A program made the translations under genes and the position numbers. From Pseudoflavonifractor sp. An85 (GTDB lineage: Bacteria; Bacillota; Clostridia; Oscillospirales; Oscillospiraceae), in NCBI RefSeq assembly GCF_002161235.1, contig NZ_NFHE01000005.1:1-64000 (forward strand): 64,000 nucleotides of DNA, read 5' to 3'. Numbering within the stretch: position 1 is the stretch's first letter; each line of letters opens with the position of its first letter. The notes under the pieces were generated by a model, which saw only the letters and a list, made by a program, of their open reading frames with translations, was not told the origin of the DNA and made no database searches. This document shows, in pieces, positions 9,682 to 17,330 of the stretch.

Positions 9682-9924
9682 TTACTTTCCTTCCAATTCC
9701 CGCAGGCAAGAAGCGCAGATGTTTTTCCCTTTGAAGGTGGTTACATCGGAAGATTCTCCGCAGAAAATGCAGGCGGGCTCGTACTTCTTTAGCACGATGG
9801 AGCCTCCATCCACGTAGATTTCCAGGGCATCACGTTCTGCGATGTCCAGAGTACGGCGCAATTCGATGGGCAGAACAATACGGCCCAATTCGTCCACTTT
9901 GCGGACAATTCCAGTAGATTTCAT
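9682..9924 (-). CDS. AbrB-type DNA-binding regulator with C-terminal Cys4 motif
   Basis: 80-residue transition-state-type regulator. Residues 1-48 form a swapped-hairpin AbrB DNA-binding domain (STGIVRKVDELGRIVLPIEL). The tail has CxxC (C52, C55) and CxxC (C70, C73), a likely small zinc ribbon; AbrB of Bacillus has a different C-terminal half. Family members act as dimers or tetramers that repress or activate stationary-phase and sporulation genes. ATG 9924 follows AAGGAGG, and a strong promoter lies upstream. It is divergent from spmAB. Target genes cannot be read from the sequence. Confidence 0.9.
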   Translation of the reverse strand: MKSTGIVRKVDELGRIVLPIELRRTLDIAERDALEIYVDGGSIVLKKYEPACIFCGESSDVTTFKGKNICASCLRELEGK

Positions 9925-9970
9925 ATGTGAAGTCCTCCTTAATAAATGTGCAACTTTACGAACCTACCCC

Positions 9971-9998
9971 ATTATAACACAGCGTATAATGTTGTCAA
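9971..9998 (-). promoter_or_regulatory. Sigma-A promoter of the AbrB-type gene
   Basis: Minus strand: -35 TTGACA (9993-9998), 16-bp spacer, -10 TATAAT (9971-9976); both hexamers match consensus. Confidence 0.85.
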
Positions 9999-10107
9999 TC
10001 CGAAAAGTATAAAATTAATAGAACTATAATAAATTTCCAAGAAAAATGTCGAAGGTGTCATTGGGAAAAAAAGGGGGGCATAGGGTGGTAGAGAAAGGGG
10101 TGGGAGT

Positions 10108-10680
10108 ATGGCGATGTCGTGGATCTGGGTGGTGATGGTGGGGGTCTCCATCCTCTGTGGAGCGGCCACTGGACGCATGGAAGAAGTGGCTGGAGCGGCA
10201 TTGGAGGGGGCCAACGCCGGAGTGGAACTGTGTTTGGCCATGGTGGGGGTCATGTGCCTGTGGATGGGGGTCATGCGGGTGATGGAGAAAAGTGGCATGG
10301 TGCAGGGGCTGTCCCGCTGCCTGCATCCTGTGTTATCCCGGCTCTATCCGCAACACGCCCGGGACCAGGAGATCATGGGTGCGGTCAGTGCCAATGTGGC
10401 CGCCAACCTGCTGGGGCTGGGCAATGCCTCCACACCGTTGGGCATTCGGGCGGCACAGCTCATGGCAGACGGGGGAGGAGTGGCCACGGACAGCTTATGT
10501 ATGTTAGTGGTGTGCAACACCGCCTCGATCCAGCTTATTCCCGCCACTGTGGCCAGTTTACGACAGGCCGCAGGTAGCGCTTCGGCCTTTGATATTCTTC
10601 CGGCGGTGTGGTTGGCCTCTGCCATATCGGTGACGGTGGGGGTTGTTGCGGCCAAGGGGATGGCTCGGCTGTGGAGGTGA
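10108..10680 (+). CDS. spmA: Spore maturation protein A
   Basis: Membrane protein of the SpmA/SpmB pair, linked in Bacillus to dehydration of the spore core and spore heat resistance. 190 residues with several hydrophobic segments and the conserved nucleoside-recognition (Gate-type) stretch around NVAANLLGLGNASTPLG and VCNTASIQLIPATVASLR. ATG 10108 follows GGTGGGAG. The stop overlaps the spmB ribosome binding site, so the two are translationally linked. No clear sigma-A promoter is visible upstream; a sporulation sigma factor would be expected from the family. Confidence 0.92.
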   Translation: MAMSWIWVVMVGVSILCGAATGRMEEVAGAALEGANAGVELCLAMVGVMCLWMGVMRVMEKSGMVQGLSRCLHPVLSRLYPQHARDQEIMGAVSANVAANLLGLGNASTPLGIRAAQLMADGGGVATDSLCMLVVCNTASIQLIPATVASLRQAAGSASAFDILPAVWLASAISVTVGVVAAKGMARLWR

Positions 10681-10687
10681 CGGCGCT

Positions 10688-11203
10688 ATGATGTCCATGG
10701 TGGTGCCCTGCATTTTACTAATGGTAGGGGTATGGGGCCTGAGCCATGGTGTCGACGTGTGGGCCACCCTGGTGGAAGGGGGCGGGCAGGGCCTACAGAC
10801 GGCCGTGCGCATGGTGCCCACGTTGGTGGGGCTACTGTGTGGGGTGTACATGCTGCGGGCTTCTGGAGCCTTAGAGCTGCTGGAGGGGGTGGTGGCTCCC
10901 CTTTTGACCCGAGTGGGTATTCCGCCGGAGACGGTGGGGCTATTGGTGGTGCGTCCCATCAGTGGTTCGGCGGCTCTGGGGCTGGGGGCAGAGCTCATCC
11001 AGACCTACGGCCCCGATTCTCTGGTGGGGCGCACGGCTGCGGTGATGCTGGGGTCCACCGAGACGACGTTCTACACCGTGGCGGTTTACTTTGGCGCGGC
11101 CAAGATCAGCCGCACTCGGTATGCCATTCCAGCGGCATTGTGTGCAGATATTGCGGGGTTTTTGGCCGCCAGTTGGGTGGTGCGGTGGCTGTTTGGGACA
11201 TAA
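10688..11203 (+). CDS. spmB: Spore maturation protein B
   Basis: 171-residue membrane partner of SpmA with the same Gate-type fold; conserved stretch RPISGSAALGLGAELIQTYGPDS and the GSTETTFYTVAVYFGA motif. ATG 10688 is 7 bases after GGAGGTGA (10673-10680), which includes the spmA stop codon. Other upstream starts in frame have no ribosome binding site. The gene ends on a bidirectional terminator shared with the convergent CNNM/CorC gene. Confidence 0.93.
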   Translation: MMSMVVPCILLMVGVWGLSHGVDVWATLVEGGGQGLQTAVRMVPTLVGLLCGVYMLRASGALELLEGVVAPLLTRVGIPPETVGLLVVRPISGSAALGLGAELIQTYGPDSLVGRTAAVMLGSTETTFYTVAVYFGAAKISRTRYAIPAALCADIAGFLAASWVVRWLFGT

Positions 11204-11233
11204 AAAAGAACGGGCCGAGGCCCGTTCTTTTTT
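11202..11233. terminator. Bidirectional terminator between spmB and the CNNM/CorC gene
   Basis: Inverted repeat GAACGGGCC (11208-11216) with GGCCCGTTC (11219-11227), six A before and six T after. It overlaps the spmB stop and the convergent gene's stop. Confidence 0.88.
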
Positions 11234-12491
11234 ACGCTTCTTCGGTTTCTTTGGAGAGCTTGCGCACGGAAATCTCCAGCACCCGGTGATGCTCCACGCT
11301 GGTGACAGTGACGTCCAGGTCCTCCCAAACGAAGTGGTCGCCTACATCGGGAATACGGCCCATCTGCTCCAGCACCCAGCCGGAGACCGTGGCGGCATCA
11401 CAGGAGCCGGTGACGGAGAACAGGTCGTACATGTCGTCCAAATTGGCCGAGCAGGCAATGAGATAGCTGCCGTCGGGTTGGGGGCGGAACTGCTCCACCA
11501 CTTCGTCGTGTTCGTCCCAGATATCGCCCACCAGTTCCTCCACCACGTCCTCCATGGTGAGCAGGCCTTCGGTACCGCCGTACTCGTCCACCACAATGGC
11601 CATGTGGGTTTTGGTGCGCTGGAACTGGCGCATCAGATCGTCAATTTTGGTGCCGGTAGTCACATGGAGCACCGGGTGGATCAGGGGGGCCAACTGGGTA
11701 CGCCCGTGGTAGCGGGCGGCAAACAGATCCTTCTGGTGGATGACACCCACCACGTTGTCCAGAGACTCGTGGTACACCGGCATACGGGAGTAGCCCTCCT
11801 GAGCAAACAGGGCAGTGGCCTCCTCCATGGTGGCGGTGTCCTCCAGAGCCACGATATCCACCCGGGGGGTGAGAATGTCCGAGGCCTCCAGATCGTCAAA
11901 GCGAATGGCGGAACAGATGAGCTGGCTCTCCTCAGCGTCCAGACCGCCCTGGTCCTCCGCCTCGGTGACCATGGTCACCAGCTCTTCGTTGGTGATACCC
12001 ACATCCTCTTTGGTGTGGAAGATCTTGGACAGCAGCTTTTTCCACAGGGTAAAGAAAAAGGTGGCAGGGGTGAGAATCACCATGAAAAACCGCAGGAAGG
12101 GAGCGGAAAACAGGGCGAAACTCTCGGGGGACTCTTTGGCCAGGCTCTTGGGAGAGACCTCGCCGAAAATCAGGATTACAATGGTAAGCACCACCGTGGA
12201 CACAGCGGGGCCTTTACCTGGGCCCAGAAAGTCAATAAACAACACGGTGGATAGGGTGGTTGCCACATTGTTGACAATGTTATTGCCAATCAGGATGGTG
12301 GACAGGAGCTGGTCGTATTTTTCAGCCAGGGACAGCACACGGGCTGCTCGGGCGTCTCCGTTGTCCGCCCGACTTTTCAGCCGAATGCGGTTGAGGGAGG
12401 TAAAAGCCGTTTCGGTGGCGGAGAAATACGCACTCATCACCACCATACACAACAAGACTACCAGCAGGACTATACTGTCATCACCCAACAC
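11232..12491 (-). CDS. CNNM/CorC (hemolysin-type) membrane protein with CBS pair
   Basis: Predicted ion (often Mg2+) transport or efflux protein. Order: CNNM/DUF21 membrane domain (about the first 190 residues, with [15 protein letters not shown] and [12 protein letters not shown]), a CBS-domain pair around [17 protein letters not shown] and [20 protein letters not shown], and a C-terminal CorC/HlyC domain ([20 protein letters not shown]). GAGGAG lies 10 bases before GTG 12491, giving 419 residues; the frame also opens with TTG at 12509, which lacks a site. It stands alone, convergent with spmAB. The transported ion is not shown by the sequence. Confidence 0.88.
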   Translation of the reverse strand: MLGDDSIVLLVVLLCMVVMSAYFSATETAFTSLNRIRLKSRADNGDARAARVLSLAEKYDQLLSTILIGNNIVNNVATTLSTVLFIDFLGPGKGPAVSTVVLTIVILIFGEVSPKSLAKESPESFALFSAPFLRFFMVILTPATFFFTLWKKLLSKIFHTKEDVGITNEELVTMVTEAEDQGGLDAEESQLICSAIRFDDLEASDILTPRVDIVALEDTATMEEATALFAQEGYSRMPVYHESLDNVVGVIHQKDLFAARYHGRTQLAPLIHPVLHVTTGTKIDDLMRQFQRTKTHMAIVVDEYGGTEGLLTMEDVVEELVGDIWDEHDEVVEQFRPQPDGSYLIACSANLDDMYDLFSVTGSCDAATVSGWVLEQMGRIPDVGDHFVWEDLDVTVTSVEHHRVLEISVRKLSKETEEA

Positions 12492-12597
12492 GGAATCATC
12501 ACTCCTCAATTCATTTCTCTTTTTTCATGTGCTTGGGTATTGTCACCAAATATACCACATCCACTGGAAAGATGCAAGAAAAAGTCGTGTAAAGGAA

Positions 12598-12634
12598 TTG
12601 TGCCATGCCGCAGCATACCTGCGGCATGGCACAA
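12598..12634 (-). terminator. Stem-loop downstream of the EF-G-like gene
   Basis: Perfect 16-bp inverted repeat (12598-12613 with 12619-12634, 5-nt loop), 17 bases past the stop of the minus-strand EF-G-like gene. The following T tract is weak, so it may be a terminator or a 3' mRNA stabiliser. Confidence 0.65.
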
Positions 12635-12650
12635 AGAGAAGTTTAAAGGG

Positions 12651-14720
12651 TTATTCCTCTGCCATGGCCTTTGCAGCGGCAATGGCCTTCTCCTGAGCGG
12701 CAGGGGGGCAGTCCTCATAGCGGACAAAGTGGAAGGTGAAGGAGCCGCGGGACTGAGTCATGGCCCGCAGGTCAATGGCGTAGGTCATCATCTCAGCCAT
12801 GGGAACCTCGGCGGTGATGATCTGGCCACCGTCGTCGGTGGGATCCATGCCCATCACACGGCCGCGGCGCTTGTTCAGATCGCCGATGACATCGCCCATG
12901 TAGTTGTCGGGGATGGTCACCTTCAGCTCACCCACTGGCTCCATGAGCACCGGGGAGGCCTCGGGCAGAGCGGCCTTGTAGGCCAGCTGAGCGGCGGTCT
13001 TAAAGGCGATTTCCGAAGAGTCCACGGGGTGATAGCTTCCATCATACAACGTGGCCTTCAGGTTCACCACGGGGTAACCGGCTAGCACACCGTGCAGGCA
13101 AGCTTCCCGCAGACCCTTTTCCACAGCGGGGAAGAAGTTCTTGGGCACAGAGCCGCCGAACACCTCTTCACAGAACTCCAGTTCGTCGTTCTGGCCGGGT
13201 TCGAAGCGAATCCACACATCACCGAACTGGCCGGAACCACCGGTCTGCTTCTTATGACGGCCCTGCTTGGATACGCTCTTGCGGATCTTCTCACGGTAGG
13301 CCACACGAGGCTCACTGAGCACCACTTCCACGCCGAAGCGGCTCTTGAGCTTGCTCACCAGTACGTCCATCTGGATGTCACCGGCGGTGGTCACCACCAT
13401 CTGGTGGGTTTCGGCGTTGTTGACCACGTGGAAGGTGGGATCTTCTTCATTGAGACGGGCCAAACCGGCGGCAATCTTATCCTCCTGGCCACGGACCTTG
13501 GGGGCGATAGCCTTGGAGTAGTTGGGCTCGGCAAAGGGGATGGGGTCCAGCTTCATGAACTTACGGGCATCACTGAGGGTGTCCCCAGTCTTGACCTTAT
13601 CCATCTTACCGATGGCGCCAATGTCACCGCACAGAAACTCCTTGACCTCGGTGCTCTTCTTGCCGCACATCACATACAGACGACCCAGCTTTTCGTTGTT
13701 GCCAGTGTTGGTGTCCACCAAAGTCATGTCGGGGGACAGGTGGTCGGAGAGCACTTTGACGAAGGAGAACTTGCCGTACTGGTCAGCCACGGTCTTAAAG
13801 ACGTAAGCAGCGGGAACGGCGCCCTGGGAAACGATAAACTCGGCGGGCTCACCCTCACGGTCAGTACCCATGGCGGGGATGCCTTCCAGAGGAGTGGGCA
13901 ACAGGTCGATGATCAGATCCAGCAGCATCATGGTGCCCAGGCCGGTGTAAGCAGAGCCGCACAGCACGGGGATGATGGAGCCATCCCGGACGCCGGCCTT
14001 CAGGCCCTGCACCACTTCGGCGTAAGTAAAGGGCTCGCCAGAGAAGTATTTATCCATGAACTCCTCGCTGGTTTCTGCCACAGACTCCATGAGTTTCTCA
14101 TAGATTTCCTCGATGACAGGAATCTTGTCTTCGGGAACGTCGATCTCCACACGCTTGCCGTCGTGGAGCTCGAAGGCACGCTTATGCAGCACATCGGCAA
14201 TGCCGGTGACCTTCTTGTTCTCGTCCCAGATGGGCACCACCATGGGGGCGATGTTCTTGCCGAAGTGCTCGCGGAGGGTATCGAAGGCAGAGTTAAAGTC
14301 CACATTGTCTTCGTCCATCTTGGAGATGTAGACCAGGCGGGGCAGCTTGCGCTCGTTGAGCATCTTCCAAGCCCGCTCGGTGCCCACGGACAGACCGCCC
14401 TTGGCAGCACACACCAGAATACCGGCGTCGGCCACGGACAGGCACTCGGCCACCTCACCGGTGAAGTCGAAGTTACCGGGAGTGTCCAGCACGTTGATCT
14501 TACAACCCTTATATTCCACAGGGATCACAGAGGCGGAGATGGAGATCTGACGCTTGATTTCCTCGGGATCATAGTCGCTGACGGTATTGCCGTCGGAAGT
14601 TTTGCCCAGACGGTCAATGACACCAGTCGTGCGGAGGAAACTCTCCACCAGAGTGGTCTTACCATTACCACCGTGACCCAACAGACAGATGTTTCGAATT
14701 GCATGCGGAGAATAGCTCAT
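12651..14720 (-). CDS. Elongation factor G-like GTPase (EF-G-II/EF-G2 type)
   Basis: Five-domain translational GTPase of 689 residues. G1 GHGGNGKT (15-22), G3 DTPGNFDF (79-86), G4 SKMD (133-136). Canonical EF-G has DTPGHVDF and NKMD; here the catalytic His of G3 is Asn83 and the first G4 residue is Ser. Such changes are seen in the EF-G-II paralogue group (Thermus EF-G-2 has DAPGYGDF). The housekeeping fusA normally lies with rpsL/rpsG, which are absent here. ATG 14720 follows AAGGAG; the frame extends upstream without a site. Function of this paralogue class is not settled; translocation-related or stress roles are possible. Confidence 0.88.
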   Translation of the reverse strand: MSYSPHAIRNICLLGHGGNGKTTLVESFLRTTGVIDRLGKTSDGNTVSDYDPEEIKRQISISASVIPVEYKGCKINVLDTPGNFDFTGEVAECLSVADAGILVCAAKGGLSVGTERAWKMLNERKLPRLVYISKMDEDNVDFNSAFDTLREHFGKNIAPMVVPIWDENKKVTGIADVLHKRAFELHDGKRVEIDVPEDKIPVIEEIYEKLMESVAETSEEFMDKYFSGEPFTYAEVVQGLKAGVRDGSIIPVLCGSAYTGLGTMMLLDLIIDLLPTPLEGIPAMGTDREGEPAEFIVSQGAVPAAYVFKTVADQYGKFSFVKVLSDHLSPDMTLVDTNTGNNEKLGRLYVMCGKKSTEVKEFLCGDIGAIGKMDKVKTGDTLSDARKFMKLDPIPFAEPNYSKAIAPKVRGQEDKIAAGLARLNEEDPTFHVVNNAETHQMVVTTAGDIQMDVLVSKLKSRFGVEVVLSEPRVAYREKIRKSVSKQGRHKKQTGGSGQFGDVWIRFEPGQNDELEFCEEVFGGSVPKNFFPAVEKGLREACLHGVLAGYPVVNLKATLYDGSYHPVDSSEIAFKTAAQLAYKAALPEASPVLMEPVGELKVTIPDNYMGDVIGDLNKRRGRVMGMDPTDDGGQIITAEVPMAEMMTYAIDLRAMTQSRGSFTFHFVRYEDCPPAAQEKAIAAAKAMAEE

Positions 14721-14780
14721 TTTTCTTCCACTCCTTAATGTTTGCCATTTGCGCCATTCCTGGGGAATGGGCTTGAATGA

Positions 14781-14809
14781 ATTATACAATGTGAATTGGC
14801 AATTTGCAA
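14781..14809 (-). promoter_or_regulatory. Sigma-A promoter of the EF-G-like gene
   Basis: Minus strand: -35 TTGCAA (14804-14809), 17-bp spacer, -10 TATAAT (14781-14786). The hexamers and spacing equal those of the pyc promoter. Confidence 0.85.
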
Positions 14810-14899
14810 CGGTTATTTGACAAAATGACGAAAACTTTTTTGCGCTACTGTGAAGCAGAGTGGAAAATGCGTAAAGGGAAATGGGTTTACCCTCGTTCG

Positions 14900-14942
14900 G
14901 ACAAAAGAAAATACAGGTTTTGGAGAGTTCCAAAACCTGTAT
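14900..14942 (-). terminator. Intrinsic terminator of the sigma/anti-sigma cluster
   Basis: Perfect 14-bp stem (14911-14924 with 14929-14942, 4-nt loop), followed on the minus strand by a T-rich tract (TTTTCTTTTG). It begins 6 bases after the anti-sigma stop codon. Confidence 0.85.
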
Positions 14943-14948
14943 CAAAAC

Positions 14949-15575
14949 TCAAGAGGCTGGCCACACAATGGCGGTGTTTCCGCTGCCATCCGGGGAGGAT
15001 GGGGCGGTGCGGGTGAAGTTCACTCCGGATTGCTCCAGCAGTTTCACCAGGGCAGAGGTGGTGTCTGGGTCGGCCACACAGCACACCGAGCCGTCGGCCA
15101 GGGTAGAGGTGGGCAGGTTTTCCAAAAGCTCCAGACCCTCTTGAGAGAGGGGGGCGGAGAGGAGGAGAATCTGGTCGCAGTTAGGAACATCCACCGAGCG
15201 GGGCTGAACGAAGAAGGCCGCCGTTGTGGGGGTGGAAGGGGAGTCCGCCACTGGGGTGCGGTTCTGGGAGAAGTAGCCCAAGGTGACCACCAACGCCAGA
15301 CAGGCGGCCAGAGGAGCCAACATCTTCCACGCCTTTTTGGGGCGGTGAACGGAGACCTGCGGGGGCAGATGCTCCAAAATATCTTGGTGCAGGTGAGGAG
15401 GAAGGGTACAGTCCATGGCTTTTATAGCCTGACTCTGGGCAGACAACTCCTGATAGAGCTGGGCACAGGAGGGGCAGGTGCGCAGGTGCGTGTTCAGTTG
15501 TTCCCGTTGGTGGGGGGAGAGTTCGCCGTCCAAATCGGCACTGATCCACTCCAGGTAGGTCTCATGCTCCAACAT
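14949..15575 (-). CDS. Anti-sigma factor with zinc-finger (zf-HC2) N-terminus
   Basis: 208-residue single-pass membrane protein. Residues 1-40 contain the ZAS motif H-x3-C-x2-C (H30, C34, C37), which in this family holds zinc and binds the ECF sigma factor. A membrane segment lies at about 85-102; the remaining ~100 residues are extracytoplasmic and show no domain I recognise. ATG 15575 follows GGAGGG at 15581-15586. It lies 47 bases after the ECF sigma gene, its expected partner. Release of sigma is probably by proteolysis or conformational change, but the signal is unknown. Confidence 0.88.
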   Translation of the reverse strand: MLEHETYLEWISADLDGELSPHQREQLNTHLRTCPSCAQLYQELSAQSQAIKAMDCTLPPHLHQDILEHLPPQVSVHRPKKAWKMLAPLAACLALVVTLGYFSQNRTPVADSPSTPTTAAFFVQPRSVDVPNCDQILLLSAPLSQEGLELLENLPTSTLADGSVCCVADPDTTSALVKLLEQSGVNFTRTAPSSPDGSGNTAIVWPAS

Positions 15576-15622
15576 GCACACCCTCCTTTTGTCACATAAT
15601 TTTCTGATGGGTTAGACGTAAG

Positions 15623-16192
15623 TCAGGGAGAAAAGTTCCCGCTTTGACGTAAATAATTTGCCAGGGCCAGACGCGCCCGGGCCAGCCGGGACTTGACCGT
15701 ACCGGGAGAGAGGTTCAACATGGCCCCAATTTCCTGGTAGGACAGGCCGCTGAGCTCCCGCAGCACCAGAATGCGCCGGTGCTCCTGGGACAGCTGGGCC
15801 AGCCCCTGTTCCAGGGTATCTTGGCGTTCTTGGGCCTCCACCCGTTCCTGGGGAGAGGGATCGGGGTGGGGCAGTTGTTGAGCCAGGGAGGAGCCCTCTT
15901 CCTCTTCTAACGAGGCGTCTCCCCGGCGTTTTTTCTCCCGGCGCAGCAAATCCACACAGGCGTTGTCGGTCAAGCGGTAGAGCCAGGTGGAAAAGCTGCT
16001 TTCCCTGCGAAAGGTGGGTAGAGCCCGCCAAGCTTTCCAAAATACTTCCTGGGAGATGTCCGCGGCGTCTTCGGCATTTCCCACCAGGCGCAGGGCGTGG
16101 TGGTACACCTGTTTTTCATATCGCTCCACCAGGTGTGCAAAGGCGTGGGAGTCACCGGAAGCGGCCTGAGAAATCCACACCTGTTCCTCCAC
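15623..16192 (-). CDS. ECF-type RNA polymerase sigma factor
   Basis: About 189 residues with sigma region 2 (FAHLVERYEKQVYHHALRL, ADISQEVFWKAWRAL, STWLYRLTDNACVDLLRR) and region 4 (LSQEHRRILVLRELSGLSYQ, EIGAMLNLSPGTVKSRLARA), linked by an acidic, Pro-rich loop. SigW/RpoE-like group. AAGGAGG at 16201-16207 is 8 bases before GTG 16192; ATG 16198 is in frame but only 2 bases from that site, so the start is not certain. The anti-sigma gene follows directly. dusB ends 30 bases upstream and may share the transcript. No target promoter was identified. Confidence 0.9.
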   Translation of the reverse strand: MEEQVWISQAASGDSHAFAHLVERYEKQVYHHALRLVGNAEDAADISQEVFWKAWRALPTFRRESSFSTWLYRLTDNACVDLLRREKKRRGDASLEEEEGSSLAQQLPHPDPSPQERVEAQERQDTLEQGLAQLSQEHRRILVLRELSGLSYQEIGAMLNLSPGTVKSRLARARLALANYLRQSGNFSP

Positions 16193-16222
16193 GTCCATCA
16201 CCTCCTTGGGGAGAATCGGGTG

Positions 16223-17197
16223 TCAGTCACACAGATCTCGACGAATGCCAGCGGTTACCTTATAGAAATCCTCGGCGGTGGACATGGAGCAGATCTGCTC
16301 TTTCCAGTACCCGGCGTAGGGTACGCCTTTGAGGTACCAGGCGTAGTGGCGGCGCATTTCCAGGCAGGCGATGCGCTCTCCCTTGTGGGCCATGGCCAGC
16401 TCAAACTGGCGCACTGCCACGTCGCAGCGTTGGGACAGGGGCGGAGTTTCCGGCACCTCTCGGCCCTCCAGAGCGGCGGCACACTGCTCCATGAGCCAGG
16501 GGTTGCCGAAGGTACCCCGGCCCACCATCACCATGTCCGCCCCGGTGTAGGACAGAGCCCGCAGGGCGTCCCGAGCGGAAAAAATGTCGCCGTTGGCGAT
16601 GACAGGGATGGACACGGCTTGTTTGACCTCACGGATATAGTCCCAGTTGGCCACGCCGGAGTACATCTGGGTGCGGGTGCGTCCGTGGACGGCCACGGCG
16701 GCCACGCCCACGTCCTCCATGCGGCGGGCAAACTCCACGCAGTTGATGGAGCCCTTGTCCCAGCCCAGGCGGAATTTCACCGTCACCGGCTTACTGCCAG
16801 CGCCGCGCACCACGGCGGCAGCCACGCGGGCGGCCTTATCCGGGTCTTTCATCAAAGCGGAGCCGTCCCCGGACCCGGCAATTTTAGGCACAGGACAGCC
16901 CATGTTGATGTCAATGATGTCGGCTCCCGACTGCTCCAGGGCCAGCGCGGCGCCTTTTTCCATGGCAGCCTCTTCGCTGCCGAAAATCTGCACGGCGCAG
17001 GGATGCTCCCCTTCACCCAGAGTGAGGAGGGAGGATGTCTTTTTATCTCCGTAGCACAGGGCTTTGGCGCTGACCATCTCGGTGACGGTGTAGCAGCCGG
17101 ACAGCTCCCGGCACACGGTGCGGAAGGCCACGTCTGTGACCCCGGCCATGGGGGCCAGGATCAGACGGGTATTGAGTTCTACGTTGCCAATTTTCAC
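16223..17197 (-). CDS. dusB: tRNA-dihydrouridine synthase
   Basis: FMN-dependent reduction of uridine to dihydrouridine in the D-loop of tRNA. The 324-residue protein has the family hallmarks LAPMAGVTDVAFR, INMGCPVPKI (catalytic Cys), VTVKFRLGWD, AVHGRTRTQMY, IANGDIFSARDA and VMVGRGTFGNPWL. I chose GTG 17197 because AGGAG lies 8 bases upstream; in-frame ATGs at 17221 and 17218 lack a site. Assignment to DusB rather than another Dus type rests on the usual presence of a DusB-like enzyme in Firmicutes. The ECF sigma gene follows at 30 bases. Confidence 0.92.
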   Translation of the reverse strand: MKIGNVELNTRLILAPMAGVTDVAFRTVCRELSGCYTVTEMVSAKALCYGDKKTSSLLTLGEGEHPCAVQIFGSEEAAMEKGAALALEQSGADIIDINMGCPVPKIAGSGDGSALMKDPDKAARVAAAVVRGAGSKPVTVKFRLGWDKGSINCVEFARRMEDVGVAAVAVHGRTRTQMYSGVANWDYIREVKQAVSIPVIANGDIFSARDALRALSYTGADMVMVGRGTFGNPWLMEQCAAALEGREVPETPPLSQRCDVAVRQFELAMAHKGERIACLEMRRHYAWYLKGVPYAGYWKEQICSMSTAEDFYKVTAGIRRDLCD

Positions 17198-17330
17198 AAA
17201 GCGTTCTCCTTTGCTCATCAATGCCTCCCATCATACCACAGATTGCCCCACCGGGCAAGACAGGTTACGACCTCCTTCTTGACGGGGACAAGCTATAATG
17301 GGCCAAACAGGACGAATGCGAGGGATTTCT

